Notes: generated by a model not told the origin, from the letters alone. Positions 17,079 through 26,805 are shown, counted from the stretch's first letter. The stretch: DNA of 64,000 nucleotides from Marinobacter sp. SS21 (GCF_028369065.1 NZ_JAQNDA010000001.1:248001-312000); one strand, 5' to 3'. Numbers and translations are program-made.

Positions 17079-17507
17079 ATGCGTTCGCTGAAAGTATCCG
17101 ATGTCATGTGGAATCACATCGAGCCGATCCGCTGCGGCACGCTGTTGACCAAAGTGGTGAAGGCGCTGTTGAGCAATCACGTATCCGGCCTTCCGGTGGT
17201 GGACGATCACCGGAAAGTGCTGGGATTTGTCTCTGAACAGGACTGTATCCATGCCTTGCTGGTCAGTAGCTACCATTGTGAAGGCGATCCCATCGTTGAC
17301 GATGTGATGTTCCGGGCACCGGTCACCGTCACCCCGGAAATGGCCATCGTTGATCTGGCCCAGAACCTGGGGGCCGGCAAGCCGAAGGTGTATCCGGTGG
17401 TGGATCATGAACGGCTGGTGGGAATCGTGACCCGGACCGCCATTCTGGAGCAACTGGCCAAGGCGGGTTGTGGCATGGAGCTGCCAAAATACGCCGAGGC
17501 CGAGTGA
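17079..17507 (+). CDS. CBS-pair domain protein
   Basis: The 142-residue product is essentially one Bateman module: CBS1 (VSDVMWNHIEPIR to LPVVDDHRKVLGFVSEQD) and CBS2 (VDDVMFRAPVTVTPEMAIVD to YPVVDHERLVGIVTRT). Such modules bind adenine nucleotides and act as small sensors. A GGGGAGG site 9 nt upstream supports ATG 17079 over the TTG at 17070. It stands alone, 133 nt before the DUF2798 gene. The partner is unknown. Confidence 0.88.
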   Translation: MRSLKVSDVMWNHIEPIRCGTLLTKVVKALLSNHVSGLPVVDDHRKVLGFVSEQDCIHALLVSSYHCEGDPIVDDVMFRAPVTVTPEMAIVDLAQNLGAGKPKVYPVVDHERLVGIVTRTAILEQLAKAGCGMELPKYAEAE

Positions 17508-17640
17508 CTTGCGGCCAGGGCCGTATTTACACGTATCTCATCGGGTGAGGTGATCTGGTAGAACTTAGTCTCCTAATTAATAGGCGTGAGCCGGAACCCG
17601 CGGCCGCGCCAGGGCCTGCAAAACCTGCAAGGGGGAGACC

Positions 17641-17901
17641 ATGACCAACTCCGTGAACCATCACCGCAAACTGCGTCATCTGGTGTTTGCGTTTTACATG
17701 TCGGGGCTGATGTCGCTGTGCATGTCGGCGGTGGTGACGTTCGTCAATACCGGGATGGATACCGGTTTTCCCGCCCGCTGGATGGGGGCCTTCCTGATTG
17801 CCTGGGCGGTGGCCTTTCCCCTGGTGTCGCTGGTTTCCCCGTTGGCCCATCGCCTTACCGGCCTGACCCTGGATCGCGGGTTACCGAAACCCCCAGAGTA
17901 A
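17641..17901 (+). CDS. DUF2798 family small membrane protein
   Basis: An 86-residue protein with two membrane helices (LVFAFYMSGLMSLCMSAVVTF and AFLIAWAVAFPLVSLVSPLA) in the DUF2798 arrangement, where the second helix carries the W-x-x-A/W-x-x-x-F-P pattern. An AAGGGGGAG site supports the start. Function is unknown for the family. Its 3' end overlaps the convergent HD-GYP-like gene by 21 nt. Confidence 0.85.
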   Translation: MTNSVNHHRKLRHLVFAFYMSGLMSLCMSAVVTFVNTGMDTGFPARWMGAFLIAWAVAFPLVSLVSPLAHRLTGLTLDRGLPKPPE

Positions 17902-19005
17902 GCCAAAATCCATGGAGGGCATGATTTCGGGCTGTTCCAGCGCCCGGATATTGAAGTCCAGCTCGCTGCAGTCGCGCTGGAACGAACCCGGATAGCGATC
18001 GCCTTTGGCGCCAATGATCGCCTGGGCGGTGGGGCCAAGGTGCCTAACCGGGCGATGGGTCACCACCGCCACTTCATTGTTGGCCAGCCGCACCAAACAG
18101 CCGGGGGGATACTCTGTCAGGGCGTTCAGCAGCGCCTGGCCAACCTGCGGACGCGGGCTCTCATTGAGGCTGAGGCGGAGGGTGTGCATGGCATCGGTGA
18201 CACTGCGCCGCTCGCGGTAGGCGCGGCGGGTGATCAGGGCAATGTAGTGCTCCGCGTAAGACAGAATGCGTGCCTCAGGCAGGATGGCGATGCCCGCCAG
18301 CCCCTGGGGGTAGCCGTTGCCGTCACTGCGTTCATGGTGTTGCAGGACAATCTGCTGCATCAGAGCGTCGTCGATGCCTGCCTGCTGCAGCGCCCGGGCG
18401 CTGAGTTGTGGGTGCTTCTGGATCACCGAGCGCTGTTCCTCCGACAGACCGCGGGGTGACGCATTGAGCTTGTCGAGAAACGGCAACAGCGCGATGTTGG
18501 CGGTCAGCGCGGCACTGATCAACGCGGTAGTACGGGTTTCGTCCAGACCCAGTTCGCTGGCCACAAACTGGCAAATGATCCCGTAGAACAGGGTCTGCTC
18601 GTAGGCGGTGGGTTCCACCGAATACAGGTGCACCAAGGCCAGGCAGGGGTCCGGCGCTTCGCGGCAGATGCGGTCGATCAGTCGTACCAGGCCCTGTAAG
18701 CGGGGGGCGGCGTTGTCCTGGCCATTGCCGATGGCCGTCAGGGTGATTTCCAGCGTTTGCAGGAGCTGTGGGTAGTCGGTGAACGGATTGCGTTCGCGGG
18801 CATCGTTGAAGACCTCAGGTTCTTCCTTGCGGGTCTCCTTGCGGGGCTGGAACAAGCCCCGTTCGAATAAGAGCTCCAGCTGGGAATCATTCTGAATGAC
18901 ATAGCCCTGTCGCAGCAGTACGTTGCCGCGGCGATCATAGACTGTCCAAGGCAGGGGCTTGCCAACGATCAGCGCACCAGGCGCGACACGAACAAGATTG
19001 GGCAC
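17881..19005 (-). CDS. Degenerate HD-GYP domain protein
   Basis: From GTG 19005 the product is 374 residues. The N-terminus (ALIVGKPLPWTVYDRRGNVL, LLRQGYVI, LELLFERGLF) is the DUF3391/PilZ-like module common in front of HD-GYP phosphodiesterases. The C-terminal half has the GYP motif HHERSDGNGYPQGLAG (about residues 222-237) and QKHPQLSARALQQAG. The HD dyad that should precede it (HDIGK type) reads TANIALLPF (about 166-174), so a key metal-binding pair is missing and c-di-GMP hydrolysis is doubtful. A longer frame to 19275 lacks support. It is divergent from the GGDEF gene at 19287. Confidence 0.82.
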   Translation of the reverse strand: MPNLVRVAPGALIVGKPLPWTVYDRRGNVLLRQGYVIQNDSQLELLFERGLFQPRKETRKEEPEVFNDARERNPFTDYPQLLQTLEITLTAIGNGQDNAAPRLQGLVRLIDRICREAPDPCLALVHLYSVEPTAYEQTLFYGIICQFVASELGLDETRTTALISAALTANIALLPFLDKLNASPRGLSEEQRSVIQKHPQLSARALQQAGIDDALMQQIVLQHHERSDGNGYPQGLAGIAILPEARILSYAEHYIALITRRAYRERRSVTDAMHTLRLSLNESPRPQVGQALLNALTEYPPGCLVRLANNEVAVVTHRPVRHLGPTAQAIIGAKGDRYPGSFQRDCSELDFNIRALEQPEIMPSMDFGLLWGFR

Positions 19006-19286
19006 GACGTTACTTCGCCTGTGATGGATTTCGCGTGATTTCAAGCCGAAAAACGACTCCCTAGCTACTCTAGCCGATTTTAGCCACCGCCGGTAGCAAT
19101 GCGAAGCCGGTCTAAAAATAATCGAACAGAATGTCATTTTTTGTGTAATGGGATTTCCAAAAGGGCCTGGTTGGCTATGCTTGGCATGACTTTTTTTGAT
19201 AAGCAGACCGCCGGGTTCAGGCGGCGCAGAGACACTCCAGGGCTTGCTGAACGACTCCGCAACCCGCAAGTACATGGACGCCCGGC

Positions 19287-20288
19287 ATGGTTTACCGGCT
19301 TCGCAATAACTTTCGCCTTTCCATAATCAGTTTGTTGGGAGCCTGCGCGGTGGTGGGCATCACTCCGTTCGCCGTGTACCGTTTTTGCCAGGGCGCGCTG
19401 CTGGCCGGGCTGGTGGACACCTCGATTCTTGCCGGCATCTGCCTCACCGTTGTGTACGCCTGGCGCACCGGAGACACCCAGCGCAGTGGTTTTGTGCTGG
19501 CACTGGTGGCCTGCGCAGGCGCGGTGGCGGTGGCGACGCTGATGGGCGAGACCGGCCTGTTCTGGCTGTTCCCCGCACTGATCACCAGCTTTTTCCTGAC
19601 GTCAGCCAGCGTCGCGGTAGGGATCAACCTGTTGGGCCTCGCCGTATTGATGCTCCACGGTGCGGCGTTCGTGTCGTTGGAACAGATGTGGTCGTTTGCC
19701 ACCACCGCCGTGGTGGTCAGCTGCTGTGCCTATGTGTTCGCCCTGCGCAACGACAACCAGCGGCAGCGGTTGGAGCAGCTGGCCAGCCTGGACCCGTTGA
19801 CCGGGGTGAAAAACCGCCGCGCCATGGATCAGGAATTGAAAGCGGCGGTGTCCGCCCGGGCCCGCAACGGCGTCTCCTCTGCTCTGGTGCTGATGGACCT
19901 GGATCATTTCAAGCGCATCAACGACGAGTTCGGTCACAGTGCCGGCGATGATGTCCTGGTGGAGTTTGTCGGGCTGTTGCAGGCCAATACTCGCTGTAGC
20001 GACCAGTTGTTCCGCTACGGCGGCGAGGAGTTCGTGCTGCTGTTGCCCGGGGTGGACGGCGAAGGGCTGCCGGCGGTGATGGACAACCTGCAGCGCTGCC
20101 TGCGGCGGTCACTGAAGAGTCCGGGCGGCCCCGTCACCGTGTCTTATGGCATAGCGCTGTTGCAGGCGCACGACGATGCCAGTCGTTGGCTGGATCGCGC
20201 CGACGAAGCGCTGTACCAGGCCAAGGCCGACGGTCGGGACCGTATGGTTTGTGCGCCCGCGACGGCTCAGGCGCTGATGGCAGACTGA
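19287..20288 (+). CDS. Membrane diguanylate cyclase (GGDEF)
   Basis: The 333-residue product has about six N-terminal membrane helices (residues 10-155) as a sensor and then a GGDEF domain (about 165-325) that makes c-di-GMP from GTP. Active-site signature GGEEF is intact, as are DPLTGVKNRRAM and MDLDHFKRINDEFGH. An inhibitory I-site RCSD sits exactly five residues before GGEEF, so product feedback is expected. The gene faces the degenerate HD-GYP gene across about 280 nt, in which I see no clear promoter. Its 3' end overlaps the MATE gene by 22 nt. Confidence 0.93.
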   Translation: MVYRLRNNFRLSIISLLGACAVVGITPFAVYRFCQGALLAGLVDTSILAGICLTVVYAWRTGDTQRSGFVLALVACAGAVAVATLMGETGLFWLFPALITSFFLTSASVAVGINLLGLAVLMLHGAAFVSLEQMWSFATTAVVVSCCAYVFALRNDNQRQRLEQLASLDPLTGVKNRRAMDQELKAAVSARARNGVSSALVLMDLDHFKRINDEFGHSAGDDVLVEFVGLLQANTRCSDQLFRYGGEEFVLLLPGVDGEGLPAVMDNLQRCLRRSLKSPGGPVTVSYGIALLQAHDDASRWLDRADEALYQAKADGRDRMVCAPATAQALMAD

Positions 20289-21724
20289 GGCTCTGACGGT
20301 GGCGACGGCGGGTTGAAGGGGCCCCCCGCCTCCGCTGCCGGTGCAAACAAAAACAGTCGCGTCCCCAGCAGCAAACTGGCGGAGGTCAGGCCGCCGGTCA
20401 GCCCGATCCAGAATCCCGCAGCGCCCATGGCGGGTACCAGCCAGTCGGTAAAGGTCAGCGCATACCCCAGCGGCAGCCCCAGGCCCCAGAATGAGAACAG
20501 CATGATCATCATGGGTATGCGGGTGTCCTTGTAGCCCCGCAGGGCACTGATGCAGGTGACCTGAATGACATCAGCGATCTGAAACACCGCGGCGTACAGC
20601 AGCAGCGACACGGTCACCGCCTGCACCTCGGTATCGCCGGTATAGAGCCGGGCGATGGCGTCGGTGGCGAGAAACAGCAGGCTGGCGAACACCAGGGCGA
20701 TGGCGCTGGCCAGCAGCAACGAGCTGCGGGAAATCAGCCGGGCGGTGTCCGGGGCACGGGCGCCGATCAGGAAGCTGACCCGCAGGGTCAGCGCCATGCC
20801 CAGGCTCAGTGGCAACATGAACAGCAGCGACACCACATTGAGGGCGATCTGGTGCCCCGCCACCACCACCGGTCCCAGTGGGGCCAGAAACAGCGCAATC
20901 ACCGAGAACAGGCTGGCCTCAACGAAAATGGTGAAGCCAATGGGCACGCCGATGCGCAGGATGTAGCGGATGTTGGTCAGGTCGGGCCGGCTCCAGTCGC
21001 CGAGCAGGTGGAAGCGCCGGTAGCGGGGGCTGCGATTCAGGTAGATCAGCAGCGCGATGGCCGCGACCCCGTTGGACAGCGCGGTGGCCCAACCGCACCC
21101 CACCCCACCCATGGCGGGTAGGCCCAGCTTGCCGTAGATAAAGATGTAGTTCAGCGGCAGGTTGAGCAGGGTGCTGAGCAGGGAAAACGCCATGATCACC
21201 TGGGTGTGCCCCAGGCCGTCGGTCAGCCCCCGCAATGCGGTCATCAGCAACATGGCGGGCACGCCCCAGGCAAAGGCGTCGAGATAGCCCTGGGTGATGC
21301 GGGCGGTGGCCGGGTCCAGATTGAGCAGCGCCAGCACCGGATGGACGTGGGTCAGCAGCAGAATCATGATCACCGCGGCACCGACCGCAATGTACAGGCC
21401 CTGCCAGGTGGCAGGCATGATGCGGCTGACGGCGCCTTCGCCACGGTAACCGGAAATGATCGGCTGCAGCGCCCCCAGCAGTCCCATGAACAGCAGGAAC
21501 AGCGGCATCCACAGACTGCTGCCGATGCCCACCGCAGCCAGGTCCTCGGCGCTGGCATGGCCGGCCATCACCGTGTCGATCACGCCATTGGCCATCTGGG
21601 CCAGCTGCGCCACCAGAATCGGGCCGCCCAGCAGTGCCAGGGTTTTCCATTCCGCCAGGGTGCGGTGCATCAGCGGCTGCCTGCTCTGGGGAATGGGCTG
21701 ATGGGTTTCGTCCAAAGGTTGCAC
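20267..21724 (-). CDS. MATE family multidrug efflux transporter (NorM type)
   Basis: The 485-residue inner-membrane protein has 12 predicted helices. The NorM-like N-terminus LALLGGPILVAQLAQMANGV and IDTVMAGHASAEDLAAVGIG marks the MATE family, which exports cationic drugs with Na+ or H+. The start is GTG 21724 (GGAG further upstream) or ATG 21670, which gives 467 residues, nearer the usual length. It overlaps the GGDEF gene tail by 22 nt on the opposite strand. Confidence 0.92.
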   Translation of the reverse strand: MQPLDETHQPIPQSRQPLMHRTLAEWKTLALLGGPILVAQLAQMANGVIDTVMAGHASAEDLAAVGIGSSLWMPLFLLFMGLLGALQPIISGYRGEGAVSRIMPATWQGLYIAVGAAVIMILLLTHVHPVLALLNLDPATARITQGYLDAFAWGVPAMLLMTALRGLTDGLGHTQVIMAFSLLSTLLNLPLNYIFIYGKLGLPAMGGVGCGWATALSNGVAAIALLIYLNRSPRYRRFHLLGDWSRPDLTNIRYILRIGVPIGFTIFVEASLFSVIALFLAPLGPVVVAGHQIALNVVSLLFMLPLSLGMALTLRVSFLIGARAPDTARLISRSSLLLASAIALVFASLLFLATDAIARLYTGDTEVQAVTVSLLLYAAVFQIADVIQVTCISALRGYKDTRIPMMIMLFSFWGLGLPLGYALTFTDWLVPAMGAAGFWIGLTGGLTSASLLLGTRLFLFAPAAEAGGPFNPPSPPSEPQSAISA

Positions 21725-21930
21725 GGACCAGGGCTCCAGATAGCACGACTAAGGGTGAAATTGTGAGCCGAAATGATAACCCGTGGCGGCTACCTACGTG
21801 CATAAGGGAAGATGCTTGTGGATAATAGCCGGTTTGTCACACTCCGGACATCCATTGGTCACGGGCCTCTGCTGGCACAGGGGAACGGGTGCGCCACCGT
21901 CCGGACCGGTTGTCACAAGCGGAAACGATC

Positions 21931-22572
21931 ATGTTGAGCCCCGAAGCCCTGGCGGTACAGACTGCCCTGATTGAGCGCGGACTGGAAACGCCGCTAAACG
22001 AGAATGTCCTGAGCCGAGACCAGAAGGTTGAGCGCATTGGCGGCCTGATGGCGGAAGTGGTGGCCACGCTGGGGCTGGACCTGAACGACGACAGCCTGCG
22101 GGAAACCCCGCAGCGCATCGCCCGCATGTACGTGGATGAGGTGTTCTCCGGACTGGATTACCGGCACTTCCCCAAGATCTCCCAGATCGACAACAAAATG
22201 GGCGTGGATGAGATGGTGCGGGTGCGCGACGTGGCCGTGCTCAGTACCTGCGAGCATCATTTTGTCACCATCGATGGCCTGGCCCGGGTGGCTTATATCC
22301 CGGCCGATAAGGTGATCGGACTCTCCAAGATCAATCGTATCGTCCGCTTCTTCGCCCAGCGCCCCCAGGTGCAGGAACGCCTGACTCACCAGATCCTGGT
22401 GGCGTTGCAGACACTGCTGGGCACTGACGACGTGGCGGTACAGATTCAGGCCACCCACTACTGCGTGAAGGCCCGCGGGGTGATGGACGTCAGCTCGGAG
22501 ACCGACACCATGGCCCTGGGCGGGGTTTTCAAGAGCGACCGGGACCGGCGCCGGGAATTCCTGGCGAACTAG
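21931..22572 (+). CDS. folE: GTP cyclohydrolase I
   Basis: The 213-residue enzyme makes dihydroneopterin triphosphate from GTP, the first step to folate. Family motifs include [40 protein letters not shown] and the zinc motif STCEHH with a later Cys in [12 protein letters not shown]. Start ATG 21931 gives the usual N-terminus ([20 protein letters not shown]); an upstream GTG would add 14 unlikely residues. The length matches the Escherichia coli type. It is followed by an EamA transporter 30 nt downstream. Confidence 0.96.
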   Translation: MLSPEALAVQTALIERGLETPLNENVLSRDQKVERIGGLMAEVVATLGLDLNDDSLRETPQRIARMYVDEVFSGLDYRHFPKISQIDNKMGVDEMVRVRDVAVLSTCEHHFVTIDGLARVAYIPADKVIGLSKINRIVRFFAQRPQVQERLTHQILVALQTLLGTDDVAVQIQATHYCVKARGVMDVSSETDTMALGGVFKSDRDRRREFLAN

Positions 22573-22602
22573 TGTCTCGTCTGATCAACGGGGGAAGGCA
22601 CC

Positions 22603-23469
22603 ATGAAGTTGTTGGTTCTGGTAACGTTATTGTGGGCGTTTTCCTTCAGCCTGATCGGTGAGTTCCTGGCCGGGCGGGTGGACAGCGATTTCGCGGTGCT
22701 CAGCCGGGTTGTACTGGGGGCCCTGGTGTTCCTGCCGCTGCTGCGCTGGCGTGGTGTACCTACCGGGCTCCGGTTGGGCACCTTGGCGGTCGGCGCGCTG
22801 CAGTTTGGTGTCACTTACCTGTGTCTGTACCGATCGTTCAGTTACCTCAGCGTCCCCGAGGTGCTGTTATTCACCATCTTCACCCCGCTCTATGTCACCC
22901 TGATCGACGACGCCTTCTATCGTCGTTTTTCGCCGGTGGCGTTAGTGGCGGCCGCCGTTGCCACCCTCGGCGCCGGCATCATCCGTTTCGACGGTCTGAG
23001 CGAGGATTACCTGCTCGGCTTTGGCCTGCTGCAGCTGGCCAATATGACCTTCGCCGCCGGACAGGTGGGCTACAAACACCTGATGCTGCGCTACGCCGGC
23101 CAGTTTGCGGCCCGTGCCACCTTCGGTTATTTCTTCCTCGGGGCGCTGCTGATCGCGTTGCCCTCGTTCCTGGTGTTTGGCGACCCCGCCCGGCTGCCGA
23201 GCACGGGTCTGCAATGGGGCATCCTGGCCTGGCTCGGGCTGGTGGCCTCGGGGCTGGGACTGTTCCTGTGGAATCGCGGGGCTTGCCTGGTGGATGCCGG
23301 CACCTTGGCGGTGATGAACAACGCCTTGGTGCCCGCGGGGCTGGTGGTCAACCTGTTGATCTGGAACCGGGATGCCGACCTGCTCCAGTTGGCCATTGGT
23401 GGTGTGGTGATCGCCGGCTCGCTCTGGTTGAATGCCCGTTTTCGCCCGCTCAGCCCTGCGGCGACCTGA
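22603..23469 (+). CDS. EamA/DMT superfamily transporter
   Basis: The 288-residue inner-membrane protein has ten predicted helices in two five-helix EamA repeats, with a typical N-terminal LVTLLWAFSFSLIGEFLAG. GGGGGAAGG lies just before the ATG. DMT transporters move metabolites such as amino acids or sugars; the substrate is not readable. The 30-nt gap to folE suggests cotranscription, which could mean pterin or nucleoside export but this is speculative. Confidence 0.9.
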   Translation: MKLLVLVTLLWAFSFSLIGEFLAGRVDSDFAVLSRVVLGALVFLPLLRWRGVPTGLRLGTLAVGALQFGVTYLCLYRSFSYLSVPEVLLFTIFTPLYVTLIDDAFYRRFSPVALVAAAVATLGAGIIRFDGLSEDYLLGFGLLQLANMTFAAGQVGYKHLMLRYAGQFAARATFGYFFLGALLIALPSFLVFGDPARLPSTGLQWGILAWLGLVASGLGLFLWNRGACLVDAGTLAVMNNALVPAGLVVNLLIWNRDADLLQLAIGGVVIAGSLWLNARFRPLSPAAT

Positions 23470-23615
23470 GCCTGGGCCGAAATTTTGTGCCTTGGCCTTA
23501 AGTATTCGGTCTTGACGCCGACACTATGCTCATGGAATCTCCGAAAGAAGAGAGACTCTCATGATTGCCTGCTCCAGGCTGGAGCGCGTCCTTCTATCGC
23601 CCAGGAAAATGGAAC

Positions 23616-25187
23616 ATGCGGAAGAACTTACCAGTTACCCAGAACGAAGTGCGAATGCGTGACGATGGCCGGCTGATCACCACCACCGACCTCAAGGGTG
23701 TGATCACCTACTGCAACGACGAGTTCGTCGAGATCAGTGGATTCAGCCGTGACGAGCTGATGGGCCAGGCCCACAACATCATCCGTCACCCGGACATGCC
23801 GCAGGCGGTGTTCAAGGGCATGTGGGAGACCATCACCGCCGGCAAACCCTGGATGGGCGTGGTCAAGAACCGGGTCAAGAATGGCGATCATTACTGGGTC
23901 AGCGCCTACGTCACGCCGATCTGGGAACGGGGCCAGATGATCGGATACGAATCGGTCCGCACCGCGCCCAGTCGGGATCAGGTGCATCGGGCGGAGGGGC
24001 TGTACCAACGGTTTGCCCGCGGTGCCCGCGCCACCAGCGCGGTCAGTCGCCTGGTGTCGATCGTCAAATCGGGCTGGCCGTTCCTGCTGTCGTTGGTGCT
24101 GAGCCTGGTGGCGCTGGGGTTGGAGCAGCCCGGCTGGGCCGCGGCCCTGGTGGTGGTAGGGCATCTGGCGGGCGCCGGCCTGCTGTTGGGGTCGATCACC
24201 GCCCGCCTGCAGCGGCTGATCAATTTGCGCCCGGATGCCTTCCGGGATCCGGTGGTAGCGCGCACTTACTCCGACGAGCAGGGGCTGTTCGCACAACTGG
24301 CCCTGGTGCTGGTGAGTGAGCAGGCACGGATCAACACCGCCTTGTCCCGCATTGAGGACCAGGCGGAACAGCTGCGGGAGAAAGCCCGTTACAGCCACCG
24401 CCTGATTACCGAAGGCGCCGAGGCCATTGCCCAGCAGCGGGCGGAGACCGATCAGTCCGCGTCGGCCATCCATGAGATGACGGTGTCGATCCAGGAAGTG
24501 ACCGAAACCGTGACCGGCAACGCCCGGGTGGCGGAAGAGGCCAACCAGCACGCCGCCTCCGGCAGCCAGCTCAGCGCTGAGGCGCTGGCATCCATCGAGC
24601 AGTTGGTGGGTCAGGTCGGAGCCATCGGCCAGGCCATCACCCGGTTGGGGGAGTCCACCGAGAGCATCGGTGCGGCCACCCGGTTGATTTCTGACATTGC
24701 CGAACAGACCAACCTGTTGGCACTCAACGCCGCCATCGAAGCCGCCCGCGCCGGAGAGCAGGGCCGCGGTTTTGCGGTGGTGGCGGACGAAGTCCGTTCA
24801 CTGGCGGCCCGAACCCGGGAATCCACGGTGCAAATCCAGGAGGTCATTCAGCAGTTCCAGGACCAGGTGGCCCAGGCGGTGACGGCCACCGGCGAAGGTG
24901 AACAGGTGGCGGGCCAGGGGCTGGAGAAAGTGCGAGCCGCCGAGCAGGCGCTGCAGGGTATCGTCGCCTCCATCGCCCGTATCTCCGACAGCTTTATCAG
25001 CATGTCGGCGGCGTTCGAGGAGCAGAGCCAGGTGTCCGAAGAGATCAACCAGCAGGTGGTCAACATTGCCGAGCTGGCGGATCACAGCAACGAGAAGGCC
25101 GAGTCGGCCAAATCCTTCAGTGACCAGCTCAGCGACATGTCCGCCGGGCTCAAGGATCTGGTGGCGCGGTTCAACGTCCGACAATAA
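23616..25187 (+). CDS. PAS-containing methyl-accepting chemotaxis protein (Aer-like)
   Basis: The 523-residue receptor begins with a PAS domain (residues about 10-115: [53 protein letters not shown]), close in pattern to the FAD-binding PAS of Aer. Two membrane helices follow at about 155-200 with almost no periplasmic loop. The signalling hairpin has the conserved tip [20 protein letters not shown] and [15 protein letters not shown]. It should sense redox or oxygen inside the cell and signal to CheA. ATG 23616 is chosen because it gives the conserved N-terminus [11 protein letters not shown] and has AGGA upstream. Confidence 0.93.
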   Translation: MRKNLPVTQNEVRMRDDGRLITTTDLKGVITYCNDEFVEISGFSRDELMGQAHNIIRHPDMPQAVFKGMWETITAGKPWMGVVKNRVKNGDHYWVSAYVTPIWERGQMIGYESVRTAPSRDQVHRAEGLYQRFARGARATSAVSRLVSIVKSGWPFLLSLVLSLVALGLEQPGWAAALVVVGHLAGAGLLLGSITARLQRLINLRPDAFRDPVVARTYSDEQGLFAQLALVLVSEQARINTALSRIEDQAEQLREKARYSHRLITEGAEAIAQQRAETDQSASAIHEMTVSIQEVTETVTGNARVAEEANQHAASGSQLSAEALASIEQLVGQVGAIGQAITRLGESTESIGAATRLISDIAEQTNLLALNAAIEAARAGEQGRGFAVVADEVRSLAARTRESTVQIQEVIQQFQDQVAQAVTATGEGEQVAGQGLEKVRAAEQALQGIVASIARISDSFISMSAAFEEQSQVSEEINQQVVNIAELADHSNEKAESAKSFSDQLSDMSAGLKDLVARFNVRQ

Positions 25188-25230
25188 AGCCTCGGCTCCC
25201 AGTGCCGGTATTTCGCCGGGACACTAGCAT

Positions 25231-25353
25231 CCTGTGGTCGGTACTGGCAAAATTTCGCTCCAATTGCCGGGCAACGACGCCCACAATTGGAGTCAGTTGC
25301 GCGGCAAACCCGAATCTTGGCAATGATTGTTTGCCTTACCACAGGATAATAAT
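25231..25353 (+). promoter_or_regulatory. Structured 5' leader of the SNF transporter, riboswitch-like
   Basis: CCTGTGGT (25231-25238) pairs with ACCACAGG (25338-25345), and GGCAAA (25246-25251) with TTTGCC (25330-25335), closing a multibranch element. Inside are a hairpin CTCCAATTG/CAATTGGAG (25258-25266 with 25284-25292, with GGGC/GCCC at its tip) and TTGC/GCAA (25297-25300 with 25304-25307). GGCAA at 25319-25323 can pair with TTGCC 25331-25335 instead. The closing stem covers the AGG of the ribosome site before ATG 25354. No known riboswitch consensus was recognised. Confidence 0.5.
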
Positions 25354-26751
25354 ATGACTGACTCCACTCTGGCGTCGGGAGCGTCCGCGCAGGCCAAGCG
25401 CGGACAGTGGTCCTCCCGACTGGCCTTCATTCTTGCTGCCACCGGCTCCGCTGTGGGCCTGGGCAACGTCTGGAAGTTCCCCTACATCACCGGTGAAAAC
25501 GGCGGCGGTGCCTTCGTTCTGGTGTACCTGGTGTGTATCGCCATCATCGGCATTCCGATCATGATGGCGGAAGTGCTGATCGGGCGCAGCGGCCGCCACA
25601 ACCCCATTGCCAGCATGCGTCTGATGGCGGAACGCAATCGTCGCTCGCCCTGGTGGCGGATCTCCGCCTTTATCGGCGTCATCGCGGCCTTCGTGATCCT
25701 GTCGTTCTATTCGGTCATTGGCGGCTGGGCCGCCTCCTACGTCGGCCACGCCGCGCTGGGGGATTTCACCGGACAGGATGCGGATACGGTGGGCAAAATC
25801 TTCGGTGACCTGCTGGCCAGCCCGTCCAAGCTGTTACTGTGGCACAGCGTGTTCATGGCATTGGTGATCCTGGTGGTGTCCCAGGGCCTCAAGGCCGGTC
25901 TCGAGCGGGCGGTGAATATCCTGATGCCAGCGCTGTTCGTGCTGCTGCTGGTGGCGGTGGGGTACGCCACCACCACCGGCCATTTCGGCGAGGCGGTGAG
26001 CTTCCTGTTCACCCCCAACTTCGCCGCCCTCACCACCGACGCGGTGCTGATTGCCCTGGGTCACGCCTTTTTCACCCTGAGCCTGGGCATGGCCATCATG
26101 ATGGCCTACGGTTCCTACCTGGGGCGGGACGTGTCCATCGGCCGTACCGCCGTGACGGTTTCCATCATGGATACCGGCGTGGCGTTGTTGGCGGGGCTGG
26201 CCATTTTCCCGGTGGTGTTTGCCAATAACCTCGAGGCGGGAGCGGGCCCCGGCCTGATCTTCCAGACCCTGCCGCTGGCCTTCGGCCAGATGCCGTTGGG
26301 CGGCCTGTTCGGCACCCTGTTCTTCATCTTGCTGGTATTCGCTGCCTGGACGTCGGCCATTTCCCTGCTGGAGCCGGTGGTGGAATGGGCGGAAGAGAAG
26401 TTGGTGATTGGTCGTGGTGGCAGCGCCATCCTGGTGGGGCTGGCCTGCTGGCTGTTGGGCATAGCCTCCATTCTGTCGCTGAATGAGTGGTCCGATGTTG
26501 CCCCGCTGGCGATGTTCGAGCGTTTCGAGGGTAAGACCATCTTCGACCTGCTGGACTACTTCACCGCCAACGTGCTGCTGCCGCTGTCCGGTTTGCTGAC
26601 GGCGGTTTTTGTGGGCTGGTTCGTGGCCCGGGAAACCCTGGCGCAGGACATGAGCCTCACTCGCGGCGCTTTGTCGCTGTGGCTGTTCCTGTTGCGGTTC
26701 GTCACCCCGATCGCGGTGGTGATCGTGTTCGTCTACAACCTGATGGCCTGA
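25354..26751 (+). CDS. Sodium:neurotransmitter symporter family (SNF) transporter
   Basis: The 465-residue protein has about 11-12 helices of the LeuT fold. The family N-terminus WSSRLAFILAATGSAVGLGN and VWKFPYITGENGGGAFVLVY holds Na+ and substrate site residues. Bacterial members import amino acids with Na+. ATG 25354 is preceded by AGGA; an upstream TTG is inside the leader helix. The complex leader suggests translational control, perhaps by its own substrate. A strong terminator separates it from the convergent gene at 26806. Confidence 0.93.
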   Translation: MTDSTLASGASAQAKRGQWSSRLAFILAATGSAVGLGNVWKFPYITGENGGGAFVLVYLVCIAIIGIPIMMAEVLIGRSGRHNPIASMRLMAERNRRSPWWRISAFIGVIAAFVILSFYSVIGGWAASYVGHAALGDFTGQDADTVGKIFGDLLASPSKLLLWHSVFMALVILVVSQGLKAGLERAVNILMPALFVLLLVAVGYATTTGHFGEAVSFLFTPNFAALTTDAVLIALGHAFFTLSLGMAIMMAYGSYLGRDVSIGRTAVTVSIMDTGVALLAGLAIFPVVFANNLEAGAGPGLIFQTLPLAFGQMPLGGLFGTLFFILLVFAAWTSAISLLEPVVEWAEEKLVIGRGGSAILVGLACWLLGIASILSLNEWSDVAPLAMFERFEGKTIFDLLDYFTANVLLPLSGLLTAVFVGWFVARETLAQDMSLTRGALSLWLFLLRFVTPIAVVIVFVYNLMA

Positions 26752-26756
26752 TAGCG

Positions 26757-26779
26757 GCCACCCGAGCGGTTCGGGTGGC
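26757..26779. terminator. Hairpin terminator between convergent genes
   Basis: GCCACCCGA (26757-26765) pairs perfectly with TCGGGTGGC (26771-26779) around a 5-nt loop. It has no U run but is well placed between stops at 26751 and 26806. Confidence 0.65.
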
Positions 26780-26805
26780 GCGGGTTGAGCCGTGCCGTTG
26801 TGGGC

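Noticed and set aside
16707..17107. Minus-strand frames in the AT-rich gap
   Set aside because: No ribosome sites, poor codon pattern and no recognisable domain.
19180..19200. TTGGCATG followed by a T run, resembling a sigma-54 promoter before the GGDEF gene
   Set aside because: The -12 GC element is missing at the required distance.
25231..25353. Known glycine or guanidine riboswitch
   Set aside because: None of the conserved core bases I know for those classes are present; only the general architecture is riboswitch-like.
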